Shown: in pieces, positions 34,558 to 43,606 of the stretch | Position numbering within the stretch: position 1 is the stretch's first letter | How the letters are laid out: every line of letters starts with the position of its first letter | Origin: Accumulibacter sp964420975 | GTDB lineage: Bacteria; Pseudomonadota; Gammaproteobacteria; Burkholderiales; Rhodocyclaceae | Direction of reading: 5' to 3' | Length of the DNA: 64,000 bases | Assembly: GCA_964420975.1 (NCBI GenBank) | Contig: CAYQVH010000022.1 | Span: 4,915 to 68,914, forward strand | The notes under the pieces: generated by a model | What the model was told of the DNA's origin: nothing | What the model saw: only the letters and a program-made list of their open reading frames with translations | Database searches by the model: none | Made by a program: the position numbers and the translations under genes

Positions 34558-35664
34558 ATGTTCCAGAACCTGTTGCCTCGCTTGTGGGCGCGACTGGTGG
34601 CCCGGGTTGACGGCCCCTTGTTGTGCATCACGCTGCTGTTGATGGCCTGCGGGCTGGCGACTGTCTACAGCGCGACCTACGACACCCACAATCGCCTCCT
34701 GGCGCAAGCCGTCAATATGGCGGTCGGACTGTGCGCGATGTGGGTCGTTGCCCAGCTGCCACCGCCAAAGCTGATGCGCTTTGGGGTACCGCTCTACGCG
34801 CTGGGTGTGATTCTGCTGGTGCTGGTTTTCTTCTTTGGGACCAAGGTCAATGGTGCCAGACGCTGGCTGTCGCTCGGCTTCACCCGCATCCAGCCGTCCG
34901 AGCTGCTGAAGCTCGCCGTGCCGCTGATGCTGGCCTGGTATCTGCACAAGCACGAAGCGGCGCTGAAGCTTCGCCACTATGCGGTTGCCGCCGTGCTGCT
35001 GCTGCTCCCTTTCGCGCTGATCGCCAAGCAACCGGACCTCGGCACCGCGATCCTGGTCGGCGCTGCCGGCTTCTTCGTCCTCTTTTTCGCCGGGCTGCCC
35101 TGGCAGGCAATTGCCGGCTTGGTCGGTGCCGCTGCCGCGGCCGCGCCGTTCGTCTGGACGATGATGCACGACTATCAGCGCAAACGAATCCTGACCCTGA
35201 TCGATCCGACCAGCGATCCGCTCGGTGCCGGCTATCACATTATCCAGTCGACGATCGCCATTGGTTCCGGAGGAAGTTTTGGCAAGGGCTGGCTGGCCGG
35301 CACTCAGACCCACCTCGAGTTCATCCCGGAACGCCACACCGATTTCGTTTTCGCCGTCTTCGCCGAAGAACGCGGCCTGCTCGGCGCCAGCGTGCTGGTC
35401 GTGCTCTATTTGCTGCTGGTCGGCCGCGGGCTGATGATCACGGCGAAAGCGTCGACGCTCTTTGCGCGCGTGATTGCCGGATCGATTACGCTCAGTCTAT
35501 TTACCTACGCTTTCGTCAACATGGGGATGGTGACCGGGATCCTGCCGGTGGTCGGTGTCCCCTTGCCGTTCATGAGTTACGGCGGGACGGCTTTGGTCAC
35601 GCTGTCGATTTGTATCGGCATTCTGATGAGCATCCAGTCGCATCGGATGCTCGTGCGTCAGTGA
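34558..35664 (+). CDS. rodA: RodA, peptidoglycan glycosyltransferase (SEDS family)
   Basis: A 368-residue SEDS protein with ten membrane segments. Conserved motifs are GARRWLSLGFTRIQPSELLK, KQPDLGTAILV, GSGGSFGKGWLAGTQTHLEF, PERHTDFVFAVFAEERG and PLPFMSYGGTAL. It polymerises glycan strands together with PBP2, encoded three bases upstream. It overlaps rlpA (GTGA). Confidence 0.97.
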   Translation: MFQNLLPRLWARLVARVDGPLLCITLLLMACGLATVYSATYDTHNRLLAQAVNMAVGLCAMWVVAQLPPPKLMRFGVPLYALGVILLVLVFFFGTKVNGARRWLSLGFTRIQPSELLKLAVPLMLAWYLHKHEAALKLRHYAVAAVLLLLPFALIAKQPDLGTAILVGAAGFFVLFFAGLPWQAIAGLVGAAAAAAPFVWTMMHDYQRKRILTLIDPTSDPLGAGYHIIQSTIAIGSGGSFGKGWLAGTQTHLEFIPERHTDFVFAVFAEERGLLGASVLVVLYLLLVGRGLMITAKASTLFARVIAGSITLSLFTYAFVNMGMVTGILPVVGVPLPFMSYGGTALVTLSICIGILMSIQSHRMLVRQ

Positions 35665-36692
35665 GCCCGCCCTTGCTGCGGCGTCAGCCGTCGGCGGCGG
35701 TGCGCCGGTCGTGGGCGCCCCTTTCGTTGCTCACACTGGCGGTGCTGTTGACCGCCTGTACCGGTCCGGCGATGCGTTCCGGCGATTCCTCGGCACCGAC
35801 CGCCGACGCCAGAACCTCGTCGCCAAAATCCACGGCGCGCAAGAGTGCGGTCGTCCAGAAGCGTGGCGGGGCTTACTACAAGGACGATGGGCCGGCTGAC
35901 GAGATTCCCGACAACCTCGACCAGATCCCCGATGCCGAGCCGCGGCTTGAACCGCTGCACCGCTTCGCCAACCGGCCCTATGTCGTGCTCGGCAAGGCCT
36001 ACGAGCCGCAAACGGGCTTGCGGCCGCACCAGGAGCGGGGGATTGCCAGTTGGTACGGGAAGAAGTTCCATGGACAGAAAACGTCGATCGGCGAACCTTA
36101 CGACATGTTCGCCATGACCGCGGCGCATCCGACGCTGGCGCTCCCGTCTTATGCGCGTGTGACCAACGTTGCCAACGGCAGGAGTGTCGTCGTTCGGGTG
36201 ATCGATCGCGGACCGTTTCACGCCGACCGGGTGATTGACCTCTCGTATGCCGCCGCGCACCGTCTTGGCTACGTCGACAACGGCAGTACGCTGGTTCAGG
36301 TCGAGTCGATTGTTCCGGAAGGAGCGATGACGATTGGTTACGCGCAGGTCATGGCGGCGCCTTCGCCGTGGCGCTCGGAAGGCGGCGAACGTGACGAAAT
36401 CGCGCTGCTTGCGGCAAGGCTTGATCTCGACAAACAGACTCCCTTGGCGGCGAGTGGGTCACGCGGAGTTTTTCTGCAGTTGGGGGCATTCGCCAGCGCC
36501 GAGAATGCCGAAAGCCTGCGCTCGCATCTGCTGCGTGAACTCGACTGGCTGAATGAGGGAGTGATGATCCAGGCTGCGGGTGGGATGCACCGTGTCCACC
36601 TCGGTCCCTACCCGAGCCGTAGCGACGCCGAAAGGGTGGCCGAGCGGATTCGTCTCGCGCTGGGCTACAAACCGACCTTCGTTAGCCGCTGA
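35661..36692 (+). CDS. rlpA: RlpA, septal-ring lipoprotein with SPOR domain
   Basis: A 343-residue lipoprotein (lipobox LLTAC near residue 35). The double-psi beta-barrel domain spans roughly residues 125-215 (GIASWYGKKFHGQKTSIGE, VVRVIDRGPFHADRVIDLSY). A C-terminal SPOR domain (GVFLQLGAFASAENAESLRS) binds denuded glycan at the division site. The GTG start overlaps rodA. RlpA of Pseudomonas is a lytic transglycosylase; this full-length form likely acts the same way. Confidence 0.93.
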   Translation: MSPPLLRRQPSAAVRRSWAPLSLLTLAVLLTACTGPAMRSGDSSAPTADARTSSPKSTARKSAVVQKRGGAYYKDDGPADEIPDNLDQIPDAEPRLEPLHRFANRPYVVLGKAYEPQTGLRPHQERGIASWYGKKFHGQKTSIGEPYDMFAMTAAHPTLALPSYARVTNVANGRSVVVRVIDRGPFHADRVIDLSYAAAHRLGYVDNGSTLVQVESIVPEGAMTIGYAQVMAAPSPWRSEGGERDEIALLAARLDLDKQTPLAASGSRGVFLQLGAFASAENAESLRSHLLRELDWLNEGVMIQAAGGMHRVHLGPYPSRSDAERVAERIRLALGYKPTFVSR

Positions 36693-37614
36693 TCTCGCTG
36701 CTGCTGGCTTTCGGGGCCGGTCGGATGACGCCCTGGACGACGGGCCCGACCTGCTTCAGGTGGACGACTTGACCGCTGACTTCAACGGGGATTCGTTCGC
36801 CGGCCGCGTTGATGATTTCCGCGAAAACGGGGGTCGCCGTTTCGGTTGATAGCAGGAGTGTGCTCAGCGCCTGCCCGTCGATCACGTCGCCGTTGTCGTG
36901 CTGTTCTTTCTGAAGCACGCCGAGCAGCTGTCGCAGCTGACGTCCGAACAGTTTTTCCGCTTGCGGATTGGCGTCAAGTACGTGCCCGGTGCGAACATCG
37001 GAGATCAGGATTGCCTCCTGAGTTCCGGCAAACAAGGCGCGCCACAACTGGTTGGCGTCACGAAGCTCGTCCGCGAGGGCGACGAGCTGCGACTGGACGA
37101 GCGCCAGGCTGACCAAGCTGGCGATGGCATGCGAGAACAGCCGTTGAACCGACGTCCAGCTTGAATGGGGTCCGACGCGCTCGACACAGAGCGTCCCCTG
37201 GAGTTCGCCGTTGACGTGGATGGGGGAGTTGACGACGGCGCTGATACCGTTCATCAGCAGGTAGTCGTGCGCAAGCTCCCTGGTTGACGGGTGCGTGAGC
37301 GCGTCGTCGGCGACAATCGGTTCGCCAGTTGCCAAGGCCCGGAAGAATTCGGGGTAACGCGCCGCTGAAAACGTCAGTCCACTGCTGTGATGGCTCCGGG
37401 AAAGCTCGAAGAGATCGATGCATTCCAGCGTTCTGGCGTCCGAACGCAGGCCCCATAAACTCACGCGTTCGACGTCGAGCATGCGTGCCGTGGTGGCGGT
37501 CAGTTGGCGCAGGGTTTCGTCGAGGCCGGCCACCGCGTGGCTTTCCTTGGCGAGTTGGGCAAACGCGCTTTGGAGATCGAGGTTGCCGGAACGGGGTCGG
37601 AAAGGTGGTAGCAC
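36682..37614 (-). CDS. GAF-PAS sensor protein without output domain
   Basis: About 310 residues. The GAF domain (LRQLTATTARMLDVERVSLW to GTLCVERVG) is followed by a helix and a PAS domain (LWRALFAGTQEAILISDVRT, then ANPQAEKLFGRQLRQLLGV). The protein ends after the PAS domain with no GGDEF, EAL, kinase or HTH region. The reading frame extends upstream to 37968 across the dacC start, so a later start is needed: the GTG at 37614 has GAGG six bases before it. It overlaps rlpA by 11 bases at the 3' ends. Signal and partner are unknown. Confidence 0.75.
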   Translation of the reverse strand: MLPPFRPRSGNLDLQSAFAQLAKESHAVAGLDETLRQLTATTARMLDVERVSLWGLRSDARTLECIDLFELSRSHHSSGLTFSAARYPEFFRALATGEPIVADDALTHPSTRELAHDYLLMNGISAVVNSPIHVNGELQGTLCVERVGPHSSWTSVQRLFSHAIASLVSLALVQSQLVALADELRDANQLWRALFAGTQEAILISDVRTGHVLDANPQAEKLFGRQLRQLLGVLQKEQHDNGDVIDGQALSTLLLSTETATPVFAEIINAAGERIPVEVSGQVVHLKQVGPVVQGVIRPAPKASSSEISG

Positions 37615-37820
37615 TGGGGACCTCGCAGCGCCACGGGGGGTGTCCAAGACGCGATAACGAAATCGAATGCTAGCGGTAGTCACCGCGTCTCGCGTAGGGA
37701 CTAATTCACGAAAGTTGGTGAGCGCCGCACAGCAGTTGGCGATTGTTCGGCCGATCGTTCGGCCGCCGGCACCGCCGATGGCGCTTGCTATAATCGTCAC
37801 TTTACTCGGCTGGTCCGCTG

Positions 37821-38954
37821 ATGCGAACGTTAAGATCGTTGTGGTACTCCCTGCTCTTGCTGCCGTTGCTCGCGCTGGCCCAAGAACGTCCGCCGGCGCC
37901 CGTGCTGGCCGCCAAGTCGTGGTTGCTCGTCGAGGTGGCGTCGGGACAGGAACTGGTGGCCAACGCACCCGACCAGCGGCTCGAACCAGCTTCCCTGACC
38001 AAGCTGATGACGGCGTATCTCGCTTTCTCGGCGCTCAAACAGGGGACATTGAAACGGGATCAGCCGGTTCTGGTGTCGGAAAAGGCCTGGAAGACGGGTG
38101 GTTCGAGGATGTTCATCCAGGTCGGGACGACGGTCAGTGTCGACGATCTGCTGAAGGGGATGATCGTTCAGTCTGGCAACGACGCCTGCGTCGCGCTCGC
38201 CGAGGCGATTGCTGGCGACGAAGAGAACTTTGCCCAGCTGATGAATCGCGAAGCGCAACGACTGGGGATGAAAGGGTCGAGCTTTCGCAATGCAAGCGGA
38301 CTACCCGATGCGCAGCACTACACAACCGCACGTGACTTGGCCATTCTGGCGACCGCGCTCATTCGCGACTTTCCCGAATACTACGCAACGTACTATTCCT
38401 TGAAGGAGTTTCGTTACAACAGCATCACGCAACCGAATCGCAATCGCCTGCTGTGGATTGATCCCAGCGTAGACGGCCTAAAAACCGGTCACACCGAAGC
38501 CGCCGGTTATTGCCTTGTGTCGTCGGCGAAACGTGGTGCCCGCCGGCTAGTGTCGGTCGTCCTCGGTGCCGCGTCGGACAAGGTTCGAGCGCAGGAGTCG
38601 CTCAAACTGCTCAATTATGGTTTTCAGTTCTACGACGCCGTACAGCTTTACGCGAGAAACGAGGCGCTCTCTTCGTTGCGGGTCTGGAAGGGCGAGAGCC
38701 GTGCGGTCAAGGTGGGTTTGTTCAATGATCTGGTTGTCGCCGTGCCCAAGGGATCGGCCCAGAAGATCCGGACCGAACTGATCTCGCCGCAGCTGCTGAC
38801 GGCGCCGGTTGCCCTCGGGCAGCCGCTGGCAACCTTGAAGGTCAGCATCGACGGCAAGCCGTATGCCGATTATCCGGTGCTGGCGCTGGAAGCCGTTCCC
38901 GGCGCTGGTTTCTTGGGCCGGATGCTGGATACGGTCCGTCTCTGGTTCAATTGA
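37821..38954 (+). CDS. dacC: D-alanyl-D-alanine carboxypeptidase (PBP5/6 family)
   Basis: A 377-residue class C PBP with a signal peptide (LWYSLLLLPLLALA). Active-site motifs are S58-L-T-K61, S118-G-N120 and K221-T-G-H. A C-terminal beta domain is followed by the amphipathic membrane anchor (FLGRMLDTVRLWF). It trims the terminal D-Ala of peptidoglycan stem peptides. It heads the classical dacC-ybeD-lipB-lipA run. Confidence 0.96.
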   Translation: MRTLRSLWYSLLLLPLLALAQERPPAPVLAAKSWLLVEVASGQELVANAPDQRLEPASLTKLMTAYLAFSALKQGTLKRDQPVLVSEKAWKTGGSRMFIQVGTTVSVDDLLKGMIVQSGNDACVALAEAIAGDEENFAQLMNREAQRLGMKGSSFRNASGLPDAQHYTTARDLAILATALIRDFPEYYATYYSLKEFRYNSITQPNRNRLLWIDPSVDGLKTGHTEAAGYCLVSSAKRGARRLVSVVLGAASDKVRAQESLKLLNYGFQFYDAVQLYARNEALSSLRVWKGESRAVKVGLFNDLVVAVPKGSAQKIRTELISPQLLTAPVALGQPLATLKVSIDGKPYADYPVLALEAVPGAGFLGRMLDTVRLWFN

Positions 38955-38960
38955 GCGCCG

Positions 38961-39233
38961 GTGGTGACGGAAGGGGGCGACGAGGTCTTTGGCTTTCCCT
39001 GTGACTTTCCTCTGAAAATCATGGGGCTCGCCGGCGACGACCTGCCGTCAGTGATCGGCGACATCGTGCAGCGGCATGCACCGGACTTCGATGCCGCGAC
39101 GATCACGGTCCGTTCGTCGACCAAAGGCAAGTACATGAGCCTGACGTGCAAGATTACGGCAACCAGCAGGCAACAACTCGACGCGCTTTACCGGGAACTG
39201 AGTCGTCATCCGCGCGTCAAGTTTCTTTTGTGA
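38961..39233 (+). CDS. YbeD/DUF493 family protein
   Basis: A 90-residue ACT-like small protein. The family pattern is visible: FPCDFPLKIMG, then RSSTKGKYMSLTCKITATSR and LDALYRELSRHPRVKFLL. It is placed between dacC and lipB as in many Proteobacteria. The GTG at 38961 is used; another GTG at 38964 is equally possible. Its function is unknown; a regulatory ACT-type fold is known from E. coli YbeD. Confidence 0.92.
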   Translation: MVTEGGDEVFGFPCDFPLKIMGLAGDDLPSVIGDIVQRHAPDFDAATITVRSSTKGKYMSLTCKITATSRQQLDALYRELSRHPRVKFLL

Positions 39234-39877
39234 GTACGGTATCGCATCAGTTGCTGAGCGCTTTGCCGTTCATCCGGGTACGTGATCTCGGGTTGACCGA
39301 ATATCAGCAGACGTGGCGTGAGATGGTTGACTTTACTGCCGCTCGCGTCGCCGACACGCCGGACGAATTCTGGTGCTGCCAGCATCTGCCCGTGTTTACC
39401 TTGGGACAGGCCGGACTCTCCGAGCACTTGCTGGCGGACACGGGAGTGCCTCTGGTGAAAACCGATCGTGGCGGACAGATCACTTATCACGGTCCGGGTC
39501 AGGTCGTCATTTATCTGCTGCTTGACCTGGCTCGGCGACGGCTGCGCGTACACGACTTGGTGGCGTCGATCGAAACGGCCATCATTTCCTTACTCGCCGC
39601 ACACGGAGTGAGTGGGGAGCGTCGGAAGGGGGCGCCAGGAGTTTACGTCGGCGGCGCGAAGATCGCGGCGCTCGGTTTGCGCGTGCGGCGGAATGGTTGT
39701 TTCCACGGACTCAGCCTGAACGTGGACATGGATTTATCGCCGTTCTCCGCAATCAACCCCTGCGGCTACGCCGGATTGCCGGTGACGCAAACACGAGATT
39801 TGGGAATCGCGCTGACGCCGGAGGCAGCGGCGGCAGCCCTGATTGGCCATCTACGCGCTCAACTGGAGTACCCATGA
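39230..39877 (+). CDS. lipB: Lipoyl(octanoyl) transferase LipB
   Basis: A 215-residue protein that moves octanoyl groups from acyl carrier protein to lipoyl domains. Conserved RGGQITYHGPGQVVIYLL is followed by the catalytic K144 (GGAKIAALGLRV) and C178 (NPCGY). The GTG start overlaps the ybeD stop. It is followed by lipA with a four-base overlap, so both steps of lipoate synthesis are coupled. Confidence 0.96.
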   Translation: MSTVSHQLLSALPFIRVRDLGLTEYQQTWREMVDFTAARVADTPDEFWCCQHLPVFTLGQAGLSEHLLADTGVPLVKTDRGGQITYHGPGQVVIYLLLDLARRRLRVHDLVASIETAIISLLAAHGVSGERRKGAPGVYVGGAKIAALGLRVRRNGCFHGLSLNVDMDLSPFSAINPCGYAGLPVTQTRDLGIALTPEAAAAALIGHLRAQLEYP

Positions 39878-40884
39878 GACGAGAATCGGAAGCAGGCAGC
39901 GACCGCCGTGAGGTGCCGTCAGGCGAGCCCGGCGGCAAGGAAAAGGGGCAGCTGAAGACCGCGCGCATTCCGGTGAAGATTGTCCCGCAGGTCCCGCAGC
40001 GCAAGCCCGAGTGGATCCGCGTCAAGGCCGGTAACGACGCCGGTCGATTTGGCGAGATCAAACAGCTCTTGCGGCAGCAGAAACTGCATACCGTGTGTGA
40101 AGAGGCGTCGTGTCCCAACATCGGCGAGTGCTTCGGGCGCGGGACCGCGACCTTCATGATTCTCGGCGACCTCTGTACGCGGCGCTGCCCGTTCTGTGAC
40201 GTCGGCCACGGCAAGCCGTTGCCGCCCGACGCGAACGAACCGGAGCATCTGGCCGAAACCGTCGCCCGCCTGCAACTGCGTTATGTCGTGATTACGAGCG
40301 TCGATCGCGACGACCTTCGGGATGGTGGCGCCCAACATTTTGTCGACGTGATCCGGGCGGTGCGCGCGAAATCCCCGGCAACGACCATCGAGATCCTGGT
40401 TCCCGACTTTCGCGGGCGCATGGAGACGGCTCTGGAGCGGCTCGGTCAGTCGCTGCCAGACGTCCTCAATCACAACCTGGAAACCGTTCCCCGCCTTTAC
40501 CGGCAAGTTCGACCGGGCGCCGACTACGCGCATTCGCTGGCTTTCCTCAGAGCCTTCAAGGAGCGTTATCCCTTGCTTCCGACCAAGTCCGGGCTGATGG
40601 TCGGGCTGGGTGAGAGCGACGAGGAGATCCTCTCTGTCCTCCGCGATCTTCGCGCCAACCAGGTCGACCTGCTGACCATTGGTCAGTATCTCGCGCCGTC
40701 GGTCCACCACTTGCCGGTCGCGCGTTACGTGTCGCCCGACGTTTTCAAGATCTACGAGCAACAGGCGATCGCGCTGGGCTTTAGTGGCGCGGCGTGTGGC
40801 CCGATGGTTCGCTCGAGTTACTGGGCTGACGCGCAGGCGCAGGGTGCCGGGGTTGCCGGCGCCGATCGGCGACGTCAGTTGTAG
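39874..40884 (+). CDS. lipA: Lipoyl synthase LipA (radical SAM)
   Basis: A 336-residue enzyme that inserts two sulfurs into octanoyl-protein. The auxiliary cluster ligands are C75, C80 and C86 (CEEASCPNIGEC), and the radical-SAM cluster ligands C101, C105 and C108 (CTRRCPFC). The C-terminal RSSY motif (MVRSSYWAD) is present. It overlaps by ten bases the 3' end of the minus-strand membrane protein. Confidence 0.97.
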   Translation: MRRESEAGSDRREVPSGEPGGKEKGQLKTARIPVKIVPQVPQRKPEWIRVKAGNDAGRFGEIKQLLRQQKLHTVCEEASCPNIGECFGRGTATFMILGDLCTRRCPFCDVGHGKPLPPDANEPEHLAETVARLQLRYVVITSVDRDDLRDGGAQHFVDVIRAVRAKSPATTIEILVPDFRGRMETALERLGQSLPDVLNHNLETVPRLYRQVRPGADYAHSLAFLRAFKERYPLLPTKSGLMVGLGESDEEILSVLRDLRANQVDLLTIGQYLAPSVHHLPVARYVSPDVFKIYEQQAIALGFSGAACGPMVRSSYWADAQAQGAGVAGADRRRQL

Positions 40885-41393
40885 CGGATGAAGCGCGCCG
40901 GGTAGCGAGCCGTCGCCCAAGCCAGGAAGAGGTATTTCGCGGTCTTGCCGACGCCGACCGCGACCAGAATGCCCAGGGTAGATACGTTGGCCAGCGCGCA
41001 GACGAACAGAGCCGGCGTCTGTGGCATCGGCGAGCCGGCAATGATCAATATTGCCAACAGGCCCCAGCGCTGCAGCCATTGGCTGGCGGTTAGCCAGGCC
41101 GGGCTGCTGACGAGCTCTGGATAGCGCGAGAAGACAAACTCCGAGCCGAGCTGGTTGACGATCTCGACCAGCACGGCGGCGCCAAAGCCGCTGGCAATTC
41201 CAGCCAGCAATCCCAGCACACGCCAGCGTTTCGGGGCGAGCAGCACGGCGGGGACAAGAACAGCGACAAATGGGAAGGCGAAGGTGACCGTGGCGGCAAA
41301 GGCAATCGCCGCAACGACCAGCGGATAATAGCGGTGTGCGACATTCTTCATGAGGAGGTGCCGTAACCAGGCAGGCAAAACGTGGGTTCGCAT
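40875..41393 (-). CDS. VTT/YqaA-like inner-membrane protein
   Basis: About 172 residues with four to five membrane segments (YYPLVVAAIAFAATVTFAFP, GLLAILIIAGSPMPQTPALF, ALANVSTLGILVAVGVGKT). The G-x-(2)P segment and the GKxxKY helix recall DedA/VTT (SNARE-associated) proteins such as YqaA. Neither possible start (ATG at 41393 or 41351) has a clear ribosome-binding site; the longer one is given. Transport of lipid carriers or membrane homeostasis is a guess based on the family. Confidence 0.7.
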   Translation of the reverse strand: MRTHVLPAWLRHLLMKNVAHRYYPLVVAAIAFAATVTFAFPFVAVLVPAVLLAPKRWRVLGLLAGIASGFGAAVLVEIVNQLGSEFVFSRYPELVSSPAWLTASQWLQRWGLLAILIIAGSPMPQTPALFVCALANVSTLGILVAVGVGKTAKYLFLAWATARYPARFIRYN

Positions 41394-41751
41394 GTCTATT
41401 ACACTGCGGTTGCCGTCAGTGGTTAACGCCTGTCGTGAGACGACGGAAGGTCGGGCGCTTGTCGAGGAAATCATCAACAGGATATCCTTGCACAGCGCAG
41501 CGTCATTGATCAACCTTAACCCCGGTAGGAGCTTCTCATCATGCTTGCGGCACAGGGCGCTCGCTTATCGCCAACGGGCGATCGTCGACGGGTCAGTCGC
41601 GTGCGGGTGGAGGACGCTTGGCGCGCCAAGCGATTGCAGGTAGCGGCGACGAAGCCGTGATCAGGGGACCGAGCGCTGCGAGTGCGAGCTCTCTCGTCTT
41701 CTTGCGCGACAGCCGGCGTGCCGTGGGCCCTTACCCGGGCTGGGTGTCGCC
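41394..41751. other. 358-base intergenic region without a recognised gene
   Basis: This lies between the divergent membrane-protein and RlpA-like genes. Short open frames exist on both strands but show no protein-family features. TTGATCAACCTTAA at 41506-41519 resembles an FNR half-site arrangement but lacks a well-placed -10. Nothing further was seen. Confidence 0.4.
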
Positions 41752-42219
41752 ATGCTGAGGTGGTGTGCAGCGTCTTGCTTGTCGCTTGTCGTCTTGACCA
41801 CTGCTGCCGAACCGGTTCCTTCCCTCGGTCCGACGCGTGCACAGCCGGAGCCGCCGCCGCTGATTACTGGCCGAGCGAGTTTTTACAGTTCCGCTTTCGG
41901 CGGCCGTAAAACGGCGTCCGGCGAACGCTACGATCATGGCTCGATTTCGGCAGCCAGCAATCGCTTTCCGATGGGTAGTTACGTTGCCGTCCGCCGTCCC
42001 TTGTCGGCGCGTTGCGTGGTCGTGAAAGTTAACGATCGTATGGGTCACTCAGGTCGAGTCATCGACCTCTCGCGCGAGGCTGCTGCCCGCCTTGGGATGA
42101 TCGAGGTCGGAGTGACCGAGGTGGAACTGGTTCCGCTACCGAAGTACCTGATTGGCCATGAACACGCCTGCCGTCTGGCGTTCATGCCGCCAGCACACCT
42201 GCATGTTGACGGGTGGTAA
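41752..42219 (+). CDS. Short RlpA-like double-psi beta-barrel protein
   Basis: A 155-residue exported protein (signal WCAASCLSLVVLTTAA) with one RlpA-type domain: GRASFYSSAFGGRKTASGE, then VVVKVNDRMGHSGRVIDLSR and AARLGM. It has no lipobox and no SPOR domain, unlike the RlpA at 35661. It is probably a periplasmic peptidoglycan-acting or binding protein. It lies upstream of prpC with no evident functional link. Confidence 0.85.
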   Translation: MLRWCAASCLSLVVLTTAAEPVPSLGPTRAQPEPPPLITGRASFYSSAFGGRKTASGERYDHGSISAASNRFPMGSYVAVRRPLSARCVVVKVNDRMGHSGRVIDLSREAAARLGMIEVGVTEVELVPLPKYLIGHEHACRLAFMPPAHLHVDGW

Positions 42220-42358
42220 CCGGCAAGCCACACGGAGCAGTCGCGTGTGCAGAGGCGCGCCGGGATGGTTGCGTGCTTGACCTGTCATGGCAAAGTCGCA
42301 ATACTCGATGGTGAGGGCCGACGCGGCCAGCGGGGTGCATGGCGAGGGAGACGAACGG

Positions 42359-43516
42359 ATGGCTGAACTGCCCGAACGTACGGCGCCGAGGAGCAAGAAA
42401 TCGGTGGCGCTTTCCGGCGTCGTCGCCGGCGACAGCGCCATTTGCTCGGTTGGGCGCAATGGTAACGACCTCCACTACCGTGGTTACGACGTCATTGCCT
42501 TGGCCAACGAGGCGACCTTTGAGGAGGTGGCCTACCTTCTTCTCTACGGCCGCCTGCCAACCTATACACAGCTCAAGCAATACCGCAAGAAGCTGAAAAC
42601 TCTGCGCGGACTGCCGGTGACCTTGCGACCGGTACTCGAAAACCTGCCGGCCTCCGCCCACCCCATGGACGTCTTGCGCAGCGGTTGTTCGGCGCTCGGT
42701 ACGATCATTCCGGAAGCTCAGGATCACAACCCGGGAGCGGCGCGAGAGATTGCCGATCGGCTGATAGCGAGTTTCGGCTCGATGCTCCTCTATTGGTACC
42801 ACTGGTCGCACAACGGACGGCGGATCGAGACGGAAACCGACGATGAGTCGATCGCTGCCCATTTTCTTCACCTGCTGCGTGGCAAGCCGGCAACGTCGTT
42901 GCACGCCACCAGTCTCGACAAGTCGCTGGTCCTTTATGCCGAGCACGAGTTCAACGCGTCGACCTTTACCGCGCGGACAATCACCGGGACCGGTGCTGAC
43001 CTCTATGCAGCGATCACCGGGGCGATCGGCGCCCTCAGCGGCCCCCGGCACGGTGGCGCCAACGAGGCGGCGTTCGAAATTCAGTGCCGTTACGACGATG
43101 CGACGCATGCAGAGAGCGATATCCGCCGTCGTTTGCTGAACCGGGAGATCATCATCGGTTTTGGTCATCCGCTTTACACGCTGGCTGACCCGCGCAACAA
43201 GGTGATTCGCGCTGTCGCCGAACAGCTGTGCATCGATGGTGACAACCGCGTCTTGTTCGACATCGCCAGTCGCATCGAGGCCGTGATGAGGGAGGAAAAG
43301 CGCATGTTTCCGAACGTGGACTGGTATTCGGCGGTGGCGTATCACATGCTTGCCGTACCGACGCCCATGTTTACACCGCTTTTCGTCATCGCCCGCACGA
43401 GCGGTTGGGTCGCGCACGTTATCGAGCAGCGTATCGATGGCAAGATCATCCGGCCTTCGGCCAACTATGTCGGACCGGAGGCGCAAACCTTCGTTGCCGT
43501 CGGAGAGCGTCAGTGA
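42359..43516 (+). CDS. prpC: 2-methylcitrate synthase / citrate synthase family
   Basis: A 385-residue type I citrate-synthase fold. N-terminal SGVVAGDSAICSVG and HYRGYDVIALA are typical of PrpC. Active-site regions are GPRHGGANEAAFE and IIGFGHPLYTLADPR. It condenses propionyl-CoA with oxaloacetate in the methylcitrate cycle. The ATG at 42359 has AGGGAGA upstream; an ATG at 42287 would add 24 unconserved residues. prpD follows 90 bases downstream, which supports the methylcitrate role over plain citrate synthase. Confidence 0.9.
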   Translation: MAELPERTAPRSKKSVALSGVVAGDSAICSVGRNGNDLHYRGYDVIALANEATFEEVAYLLLYGRLPTYTQLKQYRKKLKTLRGLPVTLRPVLENLPASAHPMDVLRSGCSALGTIIPEAQDHNPGAAREIADRLIASFGSMLLYWYHWSHNGRRIETETDDESIAAHFLHLLRGKPATSLHATSLDKSLVLYAEHEFNASTFTARTITGTGADLYAAITGAIGALSGPRHGGANEAAFEIQCRYDDATHAESDIRRRLLNREIIIGFGHPLYTLADPRNKVIRAVAEQLCIDGDNRVLFDIASRIEAVMREEKRMFPNVDWYSAVAYHMLAVPTPMFTPLFVIARTSGWVAHVIEQRIDGKIIRPSANYVGPEAQTFVAVGERQ

Positions 43517-43606
43517 GCTTTCGCGCGGGCGTATGACGACCGCGAATCCAACACAACCGACGTTTACGCCGTGCGTGCGTTTCCGTCGACGAGTCTGTGA
43601 GACCCC

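Noticed and set aside
37615..37968. N-terminal extension of the GAF-PAS protein
   Set aside because: It would cross the dacC promoter and start codon, and the residues are Arg/Ala/Thr-rich without domain features.
41506..41519. FNR-like sequence TTGATCAACCTTAA upstream of the short RlpA-like gene
   Set aside because: Only 8 of 10 positions match, no well-placed -10 was seen, and the nearby genes have no anaerobic link.
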